The position numbers were made by a program, and so were the translations under genes. The notes beneath the pieces were generated by a model. That model made no database searches. It was not told the DNA's origin and saw nothing but the letters and a program-made list of their open reading frames with translations. This document shows positions 44,000 through 55,658 of a DNA stretch of 64,000 bases, piece by piece (the stretch's first letter is position 1; the number at the start of each line of letters is the position of its first letter). The stretch is from positions 10,712,001 through 10,776,000 of the forward strand of contig NC_084813.1 in the NCBI RefSeq assembly GCF_963583255.1. Direction: 5' to 3'. Source of the stretch: Pyrus communis. Its lineage: Eukaryota > Streptophyta > Magnoliopsida > Rosales > Rosaceae.

Positions 44000-45726
44000 T
44001 GTGACATCCCGTCCCGGGATTTTAAAAACGTACTAGTGAAATGACATTTTAGCCCCTAGTTCGTTTCGTTATTTGGTTTTGGTTGTTTTGTGTGGTGTTG
44101 GCAAGCTGAGGGCCACACACACACACACTGTCTCACTGTCTCCCTCTGTCTCTCTCTCTGTGAGTTCCCCGAGCCCCATTCCCTTTCCTCCTCTTCGAAA
44201 ACGTACGGACAAACCCACAACCACCCTAAACACTAACAGATCGAGGAAACCAAGGGTGCAGTTGTGATCGTGAGGTCGAGGGGAGCACGAATATACCATT
44301 TTCAGGTAAGAACTTCGACGTTTTCACGTCGATATCGCGATGTCCGTTTTGAGCACTGTTCATGCAACATTAATTTACTTAGTTTTTGGACATTTGAAGC
44401 TTGTAGGTGTGTTGGTGAAGTCCTAAGGAGCGTCGGAGTAGCTCGTTGGACGAATTTGGACGTCGGGAAGGCCTGGTTCGAAGTTGGCCGAACTTGGAGT
44501 TTTTGGACAAGTTGTTTCGCATTTAGGTGACACGTACCCAGAGGACGAGCGTGCACACGCGAGACAGGGGGGCTACGACCCTTCTACATATCAGTGAGTG
44601 GGCTTTTGTTTTCCGTATATACCTATATACATATTAATTCCCAGAAATTAGTATAAATGCTTCGTTATATGCCTTTTCTTTTATATAATTGGTGGTTATG
44701 CATGAGTGGTGGCATATACGTTTAATTACATATTCAAACATTGCATATGTTATATATTTATATGTTGGTGCTGTGGAGGCATAGGTAAGTGCCGGGTAAA
44801 CGTTATTTAACGATTGCATTAAATAGTGGTTAGAGATGATTAGAGAGCTCATAACCTGCACCCCCGGTGTTAGTGCTCCCGCCCAGAGTAGGGCACAGTC
44901 CTTCACGTGATGTTCACCTCCTGCACCACACGCTCAGCTTGGATCCAAGTTAGGTGCATAGGCCTGTCGTACAGACCACATTAGGTGGTTCCGACTCGTA
45001 GGTGACCCGCGATTATTCGCACAGCCTTCACGTGATCGTAGCACTAGAGCGTATATATATATGTTGCACCCAGGCCTGTCGTACAGACCACTTTGAGTGG
45101 TTCCGACTCGTGGGCAGGTTCAGTTATTGAGTTGAGATTTGAGCTCTAGATGCAGCCGTACAGGTCACGTTAGGTGACTCCGGCTGCCAGATGTTATGAT
45201 GTTGATATGATTTATACCTGGGCACTTACACTCATTATGAGGCTTTGGCATGGTATATCTTGAGCATGATTGGCACACCCTTGAGCATGTTTGGCATATT
45301 TATACATACGTATATATGTTTATTTTCTGGGAAGTATACAGGTTTTACGGTGAGGGGTTAGAAAGTATTTTATAAATGGTTTTCGAAAGCTTTGTTTTTG
45401 CCCACTCACGCTTTTGTTTTGCGCCCCTCCAGGTTCTAGTTGCTTAGCCGTTGCGGTGGTTTCCCTTGAGAGCTTTTCGGCGTTCTGACAGACACCCCAC
45501 ATTGTAGGGTCGCCTTCGGGCGTACTACTGTTATCGTTTTTGTTTGGACTGCTCTAGACCTGCTCTGATTTTGTATCACTTACTAGCACTTACATTAGTA
45601 CCTTGTATGCTAGTTTTGAATCATTCGTACTTTTATATTACTACTTTACTAGCTTCCGCACGTGCACATGGCTACGTCACCTTTGAGTGACGGCCAGCAC
45701 ACTCCGATCTCGGTCGGGGTGTGTCA
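44000..45726 (+). mobile_element. solo gypsy LTR, TSD CGCC(T)
   Basis: Starts TGTGACATCCCGTCCCGGG and ends CGGTCGGGGTGTGTCA. The flanks are ACGCCT before and CGCCTCTTAAG after. Uninterrupted copies of the target inside 19232-21030 read ..ACACGCCTCTTAAG on the matching strand, so the duplication is CGCCT with one T shared with the LTR end. It contains CA and CT microsatellites near 44112-44165, a TATATATAT run, hairpin modules at 44966-45187, and no coding sequence. Short frames at 44069-44556 are by-products. Confidence 0.82.
44966..45187 (+). repeat. three two-helix hairpins with covarying stems in the solo LTR
   Basis: Each follows the plan outer stem, TACAG, inner stem, NTTAG-type loop, inner stem', TC, outer stem'. 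Copy A (44966-44995): GTCG, ACCAC/GTGGT, CGAC. Copy B (45069-45114): CCCA/TGGG outermost, GTCG/CGAC, ACCACT/AGTGGT with loop TTG. Copy C (45152-45187): GCAGCCG/CGGCTGC and GTCAC/GTGAC. The unpaired linkers are constant while the stems differ in a base-pair-preserving way. Confidence 0.8.
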
Positions 45727-46372
45727 CGCCTCTTAAGATGTTTTGAACGTGTTTAAAAATAGAGAAAATAATATTTAATGAACAACTGATTAAATCATAT
45801 TATTGCTAGCCTATTATGGGATACTAATTAAAAAAAACTGTATAAAAAGAATTAATTATTAAAAAACACTCTTAAAATGACGAAAATACCCTACATTATT
45901 TGGTGCATTATTTTGGATTCTTTTGAATTTTTTTTGTTTTGGGGGCATTTTTGTCCAAAAGTTTTTGGTGAAACTTGTGACTCCAAAATAGGTTGTTGGC
46001 TTTATATATTATGATGATTGAAGATATAATTCTAAGTTAGATTGAAACTCCAACTGATATGCCAATTCTATGTGGATTGACATATCTATTGTGTGATGCC
46101 AATTTTGACATATGAAAAAAATCTGACGTCAAATTATTTTTATATATTTTGTTGTATGAATCTTAATGCACCAATCATAGATCATAAGAATTAATCTTTA
46201 TTTATTTATTTTAAACAGTGGGCTTCATAAATATTTATTAAATAAAAAAAACATATGAGTTTGAGCAGAATGAAAATTCGAGATTACCACATAAGCTTTT
46301 AAATTTACATTTACCTATTTTTATGACATCTCCAATGATCTTTGCTGTTTTTACGGATACGAACACGAAAGA

Positions 46373-46793
46373 GGTGTATTCAATTGAGAATTTGAGAGAC
46401 TTTAATGGATTTATAAATTCATGGATTTTTATGGAGTTTAATTGATTTGTAGAGATTTTATATTAAATTTTGATTCAATTCCCTCAAAATCTCATGGGAA
46501 GAGGTGAGATTTGTGGATGCTTAAAATACAATACGAAATTTCTCCAATTCCCTCTAATTCCTCAATTTTCTCAAATTCTTTAAAATCAATTTCTAATTGA
46601 ATACACTTGGAATGTTATAAACTTCTTTAAAATCCTAATTGAATACACTTGGATTTCTAAGGATTTTAATAAATTTTTTTAAAATTCTAATTAAATACAC
46701 CTTAAATTTTAAAGAACCACTGCAAATCCTGATTGAATATCCCTAAATTCATTAAAATAATTAAATTTTCTCAAAATTCCAATTAAATACACC
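46373..46793. mobile_element. MITE-like element with GGTGTATT-YAATTG terminal inverted repeats
   Basis: The left end GGTGTATTCAATTGAGAATT and the right end TTCCAATTAAATACACC are imperfect inverted repeats. The interior repeats ATTTTAA/AATTCC phrases with several AATTGAATACAC motifs. Flanks CACGAAAGA and ACGCGAAAA are similar but not identical, so the target duplication is not certain. It lies just upstream of the UBP6 promoter. Confidence 0.5.
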
Positions 46794-46823
46794 ACGCGAA
46801 AACTCGGGTTCGGACTCGCTCTC

Positions 46824-46830
46824 TATAAAA
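46824..46830 (+). promoter_or_regulatory. TATA box of the UBP6-type gene
   Basis: TATAAAA sits 123 bases before the initiator ATG at 46953, at the edge of the MITE. Transcription would be expected to start near 46855, giving a leader of about 100 bases. Confidence 0.55.
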
Positions 46831-46952
46831 TGAAAGCCAGAAAGCGTAGAACATTGAAGCACATTTGTCTTTGCCTGTTGTACAAGCTAGACTCTGATAA
46901 AACCCCAGCCTCCGTAGCTCACCGATCTTCGAAGCTCCAAACCATTTCCGCG

Positions 46953-49900
46953 ATGCTTAACGGTAAGAGCGCCTCTCGAGTTTAATTTCTCATCCAAGTT
47001 ATACTGTTTATTGATTTTATTTGTATTCCAAATTGTTGTTCGTAGTAAATTCTTTCTAATTTCGAGCATTTCTGGCGCTTAATATTTCACTTGGCGCATT
47101 TAGGGGTTTTCTTTCAGTTTTTCAATCTGGGTTACCGGAGTTTGTGGTATTTGACGCGACTAAGCAGTTTGTTCGTCCGTTTTTTTTTTTTTTTTAAGAG
47201 TAATTTGAGCTGGATTTGTGGGTTGTAATTCGAAATTAGGATCTGGGTCTTTGCAATTTCGGGATTTCTGATGTGGGTTTTCGTATTTAAGCGGAGTGGT
47301 TCGGTTACGTATCATTTTGGTTTCTTTTTGCTGTATTCATCTTATGCAACAATGTTGCATAGCATGCTAACGAAGAATCTAAGGTGTTACTGAAATCTCA
47401 GTTTTACAGGACTTCAGACTTTTATTAGAAATGAATTAACTAAGTTTACTTTCAGAGGAATTTCGGATTTTTGATGTGGGTTTTTCGTATTAAGTTGCAC
47501 ATGTAATTTCTCAGTCAATTTAGTTTATTTTTGCTGTATTCATCTTATGCAACAATTTTGCATAGTGTAATATCGAATAATCTAAGGTGTTGCTGAAAAC
47601 TCAGTTTTACAAGACTCCAGACTCTTATTAAATGAATGAACTGGTTTTACTTTTAGCCGAATTTGGGATTTCTAATGTGGGTTTTCATATTTAAAGTGGA
47701 GCGGTTCTGTTGCACGTATAAAGTTCTTAGTCAATTTAGGTTTTCTTTTTGCTGTATTCATCTTATGCAACAATGTTTCATAGCATACTATCGAACAATC
47801 TAAGGTGTTGCTGAAAACTCAGTTTTACAAGACTCCAGACACTTGTTGGATTCGATTGCATTAGTTTTAGCTCGGTAACAAATTTTCTCTCTTTCCAGAC
47901 GCTATTATTACCTTAATCTGAGGACAGTATAAATGGGTTCTTCATAAGTTCATATGTTGTTCTGTAGATTTGTAACTTTTAACTTGGTTTGTAGATTACA
48001 TTATTGACAATAGTGATTTATTACTCATTTGTAGTGAGTGTAAAATGGCAAAAGGAGCTGTTGAAAGCTGTGGAAATTGATACTACTCAGCCACCTTATG
48101 TATTCAAATGCCAACTGTACGACTTAACAGGGGTACCTCCTGAAAGACAGAAGATAATGGTTAAAGGTGGTTTATTGAAGGTAAATAGATTGCTCAGGCA
48201 TAGTGAAAGTGTTCATATATACATTATATATGTCTTGTTTAATTGTCAAGTAAATCCTTCTTTTATGTTTGTATGTTTTTAAATGTAGGATGATGCAGAC
48301 TGGTCGACTCTAGGAGTAAAAGAGGTGGGGATTTTTTTTTTTTTTTTTTTTTTTTTGAAGCGAATCACAATTAGTATTATATTTATCTGCTTCTTATTTA
48401 TTGTTGCTTTAATCACAAATCTATAACCTTTCCTACAAGAAAACGAAATGATCGATAATATATACGTTTTGTAGGGTCAAAAATTGATGATGATGGGGAC
48501 AGCAGATGAGGTTGTCAAGGCTCCAGAGAAGGCTATTGTATTTGCAGAAGATCTCCCAGAAGAAGAACAAGCGCTTAACTTGGTAAGTACTTTGTACTTG
48601 TGTTCTGCAGATTTAAATAGCTGAACAAGCTCTTAACGTGTTAAGTACTAAGTACTTGTTCTGCAGATTTTAAAAGCTGTTATGTCTTCTTAGTGGACCT
48701 CGTGCTGTTATTATGACGCACTTGTTATATTTATCCGCAAACTTCTCCCATCTCTTTCATTTACAGTTTTGCAAACTTCTCTTATATAAATTCGACCTCG
48801 TGATGTTATTATGATGATATGCTAGTGGCTCTGTAACATTTTGAGTTTTTCTTACTTTTTCTGTAAATATGATATTAGTTAGGATTTTGTGCTGTACTGT
48901 TCTGGCACGTTCCTTGTTGACTAGTAGTACCAATACATTATTTTATTCTCATTTGCATGTGAATCATTATCAGAAATAATGGCTTCAGAGCATTCTCAAT
49001 TATGCCACCTTTACATATTTGAAGGTTCAGTCATAAAATGAACTTTTGCGTCTTTTTCTTTTGTTTTTTTTTGGAGTAATTTTAACTTATTAGACTTTTA
49101 TGCGTTTCTAAATTCCATGATTTTGTTTTGGGTTTCAATATTTTTTCCTTTTCTTTTTGCGTTGTGTATAAATTATTTCAACCTATGTTACTTTTATTTA
49201 CAGGGTTATGGTGCTGGTCTATTTAACCTGGGAAACACCTGTTATATGAACTCCACCGTACAGTGTCTGCATTCTGTTCCAGAGTTGAAATCAGCTTTGA
49301 TCAAGTAAGTTAGCTTCTTCAGTTGAAGAATGTATTTCAATTTACTTAAAAATTTGTTCCTGTCAGACTAGTGCTGACAGTATATTATTTCTTCAGGTAT
49401 TCACATTCTGGAAGAAGCAATGATGTGGATCAGACTTCTCATATGTTGACTATTGCAACTCGTGATTTATTTAGTGAATTGGATAAAAGTGTCAAGGCTG
49501 TGGCACCCATGCAATTTTGGATGGTTTGTTCTTTATTCACTGTTTTAATTAATTTCTTGAACACGTTTCATCTTTCAATGGAGCTTACGAAACTTGTACA
49601 GTATATTCTTAATTCTTGCATTCTACTTTTGCATAGAAGCTTTGTCATGGAGCCTGTGCATAGGTAGTTTCTTACTAGTACAGGCGGAAAGATAAACAAG
49701 TTGGTTTGTTGTTATATCTGCAGGTATTACGCAAAAAGTATCCTCAATTTGGTCAGCAGCATAATAGTACTTTCATGCAGCAGGTTTTCAATTTGGTTTT
49801 TATCCTATTGTAATGCTGCATTTTTTCAGTCTAGTTACTTTGGTAGTTTATTGAATTTTTTGTTCTTAATGTGTGACAGGATGCTGAAGAATGTTGGTCA

Positions 49901-52776
49901 CAGCTTTTATACACCCTTTCTCAATCTCTAAGATCGACAGGTTCTAGGTGGGTTATTTTATTTTTTCTGGGTTTAGATGTGTGTAGGAACTGAAAGTGGT
50001 TTAATGACCTTAAACTAATGATCTATGGTAACTTTCTTTTAGGTTCAGTAGCAATTTTTGTGTTCTGGTTTCCAGTCTGCTTTCTGCCATATATATTGGA
50101 AATTATACTGAATAATGTCCTCTTGCAGTGAAAGTCCAGACTCTGTTAAAGCCCTTTTCGGCATTGAACTTGTTAGCAGGTTCGACATCTGCAACTTATC
50201 AACTTACTGTATACTAATTAGATATTGACTAACACTCAATAGCAGTCTGAGATTACGTAACAGTTTTCTTTGTTGTGATTATGAAATTGACATATATACT
50301 TTAGTTTTCTGGATGATTGGTTTAAAGAAAATTTAACAGCTGACGTTTGAATAATTTGTTCAGTTTCCTCTTGCTGGCACGATATATGACTGGCTTGTTG
50401 AAGTTTATATTCATTTATGAGTTATAAGTTAAAGAGTTATTAAATGACGCTGCAATGTTTCTACCATTTCTTGTATTTATTGATGTGGTGGAATGCTAGG
50501 GTGCACTGCGTTGAAAGTGGGGAAGAAAGCTCAGAAACAGAGTCAGTTTATTCTCTGAAGTGCCACATATCACATGAGGTGAACCATTTGCATGAAGGGT
50601 TAAAACATGTAAGTATAATCTTCTTCATTTCATTTTGTGTGTGCGTGCTAGAATATGTGGTGATATAATCAAGATACTCGATAGTAATTACAGGGTCCTC
50701 ATATATTACACTGCTTCACGCAGGGTTTAAAATCAGAATTGGAAAAAAACTCACCTTCCTTAGGGCGTAGTGCAATCTACGTCAAGGAGTCTCTTATCAA
50801 TGGCCTTCCGAGGTACAAAATGACTATATGTATACTATTCTTAATGCATTATTCTTGATTGTAACCTTTTAGTCACCAACATGTAATAAGTTACACTATC
50901 ACGTAGTCAGTTTAGTATCTTGTGCCCTTATTTAAGGGTCTCATTAATGAATCATTTTCTTTTTAATTTTGAGTTTTCATTTATTTTTTGTGCTACGGAG
51001 AGAGGAAAAGTATGTAGGAGAAAGGTGAAATAGAGAGAGGTAAAGGAAGGATGGTGGAAAAAATGCAAAAGGAATGTGTATGGAGTGACAGACAAAATGA
51101 AAACTAAAAAACAAAACTGGAAACAATATTGTTTTCACTTTCATATTTTTATTTGCATATAATTTTCTTCATTTCTCTATCCTCCTTCCCACCACCTCCG
51201 TTCATCCCTCTCCGTTCCTCACTTCTCCCATATACTTTCCCTCTATTCTAGCACAAAAACTTAAAACATAAACTAAAACTGAAATGGTTATCAAATGGCC
51301 CCAAGTTTGTGGATGGGTGGCTAAATTGTGTGTGGTCTGCCCTTTTGACTTTAACCCAAAAAAATTTTACAAAAGTGGAATCTTAACAGAAATTTTTTTC
51401 CCTCAAGGTACTTGACCATTCAGTTTGTACGCTTTTTCTGGAAAAGGGAATCAAATCAGAAGGCCAAGATTTTGCGGGTAATGCCTATTTTCTTCTTCTG
51501 ATATACAAATTATCATTTGTCTCTTTCCATATCGTTTTAGGTGGAAAAAGAAAGTATTCCTAAGAGAATTTCTGTGTATGTGTTGAGTATGCTTGACAGT
51601 TTTTTTTGCAACTTTAGTGCACTGATATCTTATTGTGAAAGTGTTAATAGAAACACTGCCTATTAAATTTAAACTGTTTTCACTTATCTCAGAAAGTCGA
51701 TTACCCTTTGCAATTGGATATTTTTGATCTGTGTTCAGATGATCTTCGCAAAACGTTGGAAGCTCCTCGTCAGGTATATACTTCTATTTGATTTTGACGA
51801 ACTTATGTTAACATTTGGTAAAGAATATTGACTTTTTTTTTTTTTGTACTGGTCCAATTTATTTCCAACCTCAACTTTCAGAGACTGAGGGATGAGGAAG
51901 GTAAAAAACTTGGTTTGAAACCCAGTGAAAAGAGCTCTGATTCAAAAGACAAAGATATCAAGATGTCTGATGCGGAGGTGATTAGACAACCTAGCTATAC
52001 ACTTTCACACAGAAACCTCATGAACTGCCTATTTGATTACTTATAAAGCATCACCCTCTTTTCTGCATGCAGGGATCTTTAAATGGAAGTGGAGAATCAT
52101 CTAATCCTACACCAGATGAAGGTTAATGTCAATCAACCTTGTGATTTTTCTTCTTCTGTGTTTCACTGTGGTTCTTCGAGTCCTTAGTTTGCACTTATTT
52201 CGCTGTCCCATTGCTGCAGGTGCTATGACTGGAATTTATGATTTGGTTGCTGTGCTGACACACAAGGGTCGTAGTGCAGACTCTGGCCATTATGTTGCCT
52301 GGGTCAAGCAAGAAAGCGGTCAGTTTTCTGGAATAACTGCTAGTTTGGTTGCATGTGATTAATACAAACCTTTCAGCTCATGGAATTCTTTTGTTGGTTC
52401 AAGGGAAATGGATCCAATATGACGATGACAATCCCTACCCACAGGTGGAGGAAGACATCACCAAACTCTCCGGAGGAGGTAAGATTGCTGGAATTTCTTT
52501 TCTTGCTAACCTCCTGTATAGTAGCATGAATTTCACTAAGGACTGCTCTATGGTTCTCTGGCGCATATATAACAGCAGAGCGGCTCACTCATTAACTTGT
52601 CAATTAACAATGCCTAAACCTACTTACCCATGTTTTGGGCAGCGCTCGTGTCCCGCTTTGGCATTTATCTTGGTCACCTTAAAATTGTCCGTCACTCTAA
52701 TAGTTTTTGCTTGTTTGCAGGTGATTGGCATATGGCCTATATCTGCATGTACAAGGCCCGTACCATCCGCATGTGA
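46953..52776 (+). CDS. UBP6: ubiquitin carboxyl-terminal hydrolase, UBP6/UBP7 type
   Basis: Eighteen coding exons: 46953-46962, 48035-48180, 48289-48324, 48475-48582, 49204-49304, 49397-49523, 49724-49783, 49880-49947, 50129-50179, 50500-50608, 50724-50812, 51408-51477, 51693-51773, 51882-51977, 52073-52121, 52220-52318, 52404-52478, 52721-52776. All introns are GT-AG, phases match, and the total is 476 residues, close to Arabidopsis UBP6. Residues 2-75 form a ubiquitin-like domain (FKCQLYDLTGVPPERQKIMV). From about 101 comes the USP catalytic domain with Cys113 in LGNTCYMNS, His424 in DSGHYVAWV and Asp near 440 in QYDDDNPYP. In the family the UBL docks the enzyme on the 26S proteasome, where it removes ubiquitin from substrates. 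The basic stretch FVRFFWKRESNQKAKI corresponds to the region reported to bind calmodulin in Arabidopsis UBP6 (from memory). No lesions seen. Confidence 0.93.
47250..47850 (+). repeat. three tandem copies of a ~195-bp unit in UBP6 intron 1
   Basis: Phrases ATGTGGGTTTTCRTATT, GCTGTATTCATCTTATGCAA, AATCTAAGGTGTTRCTGAAA and CTCAGTTTTACARGACT recur at about 47270-47420, 47470-47620 and 47675-47840. The copies are diverged by small indels, so the triplication is not very recent. Confidence 0.75.
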
Positions 52777-53030
52777 TATTTCCTTTACCTCAATTGAAAT
52801 TGAAATATCCTTCGAGTTTATATTTCTCAGGATTAGATTCTGCACCAACTGTATCGTGTGCAATTGAAATTTGTCCCAAATGTGCGTTAGAACGAAAAAT
52901 TCTGATATTTTAGATGCGTTTTAATTATGTAAGCAAATTTTTTGGTTTACATTGAAGTTTGTCCTAATTGTGTGCTAGAACGAAGACTCTGTTGCCATTT
53001 AGATGTGTCTTTAATTTGCAGAGTATTACA
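52777..53030 (+). repeat. UBP6 3' region with a tandem duplication
   Basis: TTGTCCCAAATGTGCGTTAG..GAACGAAAAATTCTG..AGATGCG at about 52860-52925 is repeated, diverged, as TTGTCCTAATTGTGTGCTAG..GAACGAAGACTCTG..AGATGTG at about 52950-53020. Both lie in the presumed 3' untranslated region. No clear single polyadenylation signal. Confidence 0.55.
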
Positions 53031-53089
53031 TATTCGCCGTAATGCTTGATTTACGCTAACAGTTAGCGTGCTGATGACAGTCGAGTCGA

Positions 53090-53425
53090 GGACTTGAGTG
53101 AAGTTGAAGGGGAAAATCTCCACTATAAACTTGGTGTAACTTTCCACATCCTTGACACCAGGAGGAAGAATTCTAACAACCTTGCACGTATACTGAGCAT
53201 TAAGCTGCACGACATGTTTTCTTTCCTTATCGCAGACGAATCCCAAGCTTATCAGAGCGCGTATGATTGGACACTTAGATAAGGATCCGAGATGAGAGTA
53301 TGCCACTGCGTGCACACACTTGCATTGAAAAACGAATCTACTGCTCGGAAGCCGAGAAAGTATTTCTGCCAACAAATCGTTTGGGATTGAATGTTTGTTG
53401 GCACTTGCATCTGTTAACTAAAGAG
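53090..53425 (-). pseudogene. F-box gene fragment, internally deleted
   Basis: The minus strand reads IPNDLLAEILSRLPSSRFVF and QCKCV, a good F-box start. After about 20 residues it jumps to LGFVCDKERKHVVQLNAQYT, CKVVRILPPG and YTKFIVEIFPF, part of the F-box-associated domain. The central ~100 residues and the C-terminal domain are missing, and after FPF the frame continues into unrelated sequence. The associated-domain part is clearly related to the pseudogene at 10.8 kb (RHVLQLNAQYRCKVVRILPSG). It lies convergent to UBP6, about 300 bases beyond its stop. Confidence 0.65.
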
Positions 53426-53839
53426 AGATTTTTTTCGCACGCTATTTTTATCCTTGTTCGTAACAAACAACCAGTGTCTTCTGTGTTGTCTTCTACGACT
53501 TACTATTAGCTTTAACCTACACAATTTACTATCAGCTTTGTACAACATTGAGCTGAGATCATGAACTTTGTTCTATTACCCTTCATGATATCCAGACGAC
53601 AAAGGAGGAAGATTCTCTCCCCTTCTAATCTCTCTTCCCTTCTTTTCCCTCCTATGTGAACGGTTACAGTTAAGCCACGTCAACATCTTATATTAATTTT
53701 TTTTTTTATAGAGACAGTAAGACAAAAAACAATATGTGAAAACTCTACTCCGACGACAAAGGTTCAAAAAAATTTCTTCTCGTCTTCTTCTTCGAGCCTT
53801 CTGTTTCTTTTCTTTTTGTTTGTTTTCAACATGACAATA

Positions 53840-54644
53840 AGTGCCATGGTTCCTTCCTTCTTGATGACAAGGGCAACAAAACGATAAGGCGAATGAATCC
53901 CTTATACGTTGAATGGATACAAACTAATCAGATGGTTCTCTCCAGGATCACTAGTTCGCTACCCCTAAAGTTCTTTCTACCATCGTCAACAAAACGGATC
54001 CTGCTTCTACATGGTCTTGTTTAAAAGAACGATATGCCTCTACCTCTCAAAATCGAATTATCTAGATGCATACTGAATTAATGAATACTGCTCGTGGTGA
54101 CCTTTCTATTGCTGATTACCTAGACAAAATCAACGTTCTTGATGACAACCTTGCTCCTTCTGGAGCTCCCGTCTCTGAATCTGATTAGTCGCAGTTGTTA
54201 TGAGCAAAGTCAGTCCTCAATATGAGAACGCTGTTGCTTCTGCCAAAGCACGTGACACCCTAATCACCTACAACGCCTTGGAAGTGCTATTGTTGAGTGC
54301 TGAGCAGCGTCATAATGCGTTCTCTCTTCCTTCTGATGTCGACACATTTGCTTTTGGTGGTTCCATAGGTCGTCATGGTGGTTCCTCACGAGGCTCCAAT
54401 TTCTCAGATTCTGCTTCTGGAGGGGTTGCTACCTTTCCTTCCTCAGGAAGCTCGCGTGGTAATTCTTCAGCTAATTTCACAGGCTTACTCGGCCCTGCTC
54501 CTGGCCCAACTCAAGGCTTTTCTAATGGTTTTCTTCTTCTGGGCGTTTTGAATGCCAAGTTTGTCAACGGTTTGGTCACTCGGGTATTGTTTCAATCATC
54601 TCGACGTGTTATCTGTATTGCCGTGAGTCTTTGGAAAATACGAA
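53840..54644 (+). pseudogene. copia gag fragment (UBN2 type)
   Basis: Mixed frames read LDDKGNKTIRRMNPLYVEW, WSCLKERYASTSQNRI, MHTELMNTARGDLSIADYLD, KINVLDDNLAPSGAPVSESD, then in the 54200-54649 frame MSKVSPQYENAVASAKARDT, LITYNALEVLLLSAEQRHNA. This is a typical plant copia gag of the Retrotran_gag_2/UBN2 class. A serine/glycine-rich linker follows, and then the zinc-knuckle start CQVCQRFGHSG in another frame. Stops and shifts (TAG near 54051 and 54186) make it a pseudogene. It ends where LTR-like sequence starts. Confidence 0.75.
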
Positions 54645-54795
54645 TGTAAATATTGTGTAAATATTAGAATTATTTATTAGGAAGGATATCTTTTTGTGTC
54701 CTTTTTTGTTTCCTTGGAGAACAAGAATTGTATATACTTACCAAATTATGCAATACATGAAAATTAAGCCGTAAAATTCTATTTGGCATCAGAGC
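54645..54795 (+). mobile_element. short copia LTR with primer site
   Basis: A ~138-base segment starting TGTAAATATTGTGTAA is followed at 54784-54795 by TGGCATCAGAGC, one mismatch from the initiator tRNA-Met site. It lies directly after the gag fragment, which is the wrong order for a simple element, so a rearrangement or tandem element is implied. Confidence 0.4.
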
Positions 54796-55009
54796 CTGGT
54801 GTATTCTGCTGCCAAGAAAAAGAAGGAAAAAGAAAAAGAAAAATCTGCAGATAAAAGTGCATCATGAGAGTTAAAAGATAAAAAGATAAATTCAAAAATT
54901 ATTTTAATTTTAAAAAATAGAGGTGACTATTGGTCAAAACACTTTAATCAAATTTTAAAAAGGCACAGATGTTTTAATTTAAATGATATAGAAAAACTGT
55001 AGGGGATTC

Positions 55010-55205
55010 TAATTTTCCCATATTTTTAACGAAGGATCTTGGGCCATTAAATTATTTGTACTGCCATCGGCCTTCATTTTACTCAGATAAAGTACATTAT
55101 GGATCTTCTAAAGCGCACAACTATGTTGGAATCTAAACCTATTTCTACTACTGCCATTAGTGGTCGTTGTCTCACTCTGCATGATGGTGAACTTGACATA
55201 GCGAA
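55010..55205 (+). pseudogene. copia reverse-transcriptase fragment
   Basis: Readable pieces are KDLGPLNYL, GLHFTQIKYIMDLLKRTTM and LESKPISTTAISGRCLTLHD. These correspond to the part of copia RT shortly after YVDD (..KDLG.L..FLG......G..L.Q.KY..DLL....M...KP..TP). It is short, with frame changes. Confidence 0.6.
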
Positions 55206-55658
55206 AGTTATAACAAAAAGAGATCACGAACTGTCACCTTTGGATGGAAGTCTGGAATACCAAAGGTTGTGAGAGAAACTCTCATTTTCAAAAAATTTTA
55301 TTGAATGAAAGATGCTCAATACAAGGCCTATGAACATATTATAAAAGATTGCTCAAGAGAACTAAAAGATAAGCAATAAAACCCTTGAAACCTCAAAAGA
55401 CAAATAATAAAGAACATAAAACCCTTGAAACCCCAAAAGACAAACACTAAAGAACCCCATTATTAGTAGGCTGCAGTTTTGATGGATTTTTGCAAAAGAT
55501 GGCTCAAGCCACTTTTGTGGGAGAAAGGAACACCTCTTTTACAACTTGAAAAGTACAAAACATCCACTTTCGAGATATGGCAGCAACAAATAATATTTTA
55601 ACCACTCCAATCACTTTTCTTAGTTAAATGATGCTTTCTTCTTTTATTTCTCCTGAGT
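55206..55658. other. A-rich noncoding sequence, possibly 3' part of the LTR element to its right
   Basis: A phrase of the type CCCTTGAAACCYCAAAAGACA is repeated at about 55382 and 55421. No coding sequence is recognised, and I find no match here to the LTR at 58986-60288. Confidence 0.25.

Larger units (their letters stand above)
43241..46014 (-). mobile_element. Helitron-like element (reverse copy) with two nested solo LTRs
   Basis: Minus-strand ends A|TCATAATATATAAAGCC and GAAGGCTAG|T match those of 19232-21030. Internal modules also match: the GTGTAATGCCGGTTAT and CTACACTAAGG phrases, here without tandem expansion. Two retroelements are inserted: a Cassandra LTR at 43514-43783 and a gypsy LTR at 44000-45726. 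Without them the element is about 0.77 kb. No coding capacity. Confidence 0.6.

Noticed and set aside
51828..52867. Several separate small genes within the UBP6 region
   Set aside because: They are exon-plus-intron readthrough frames; the spliced model joins them in phase into one protease.
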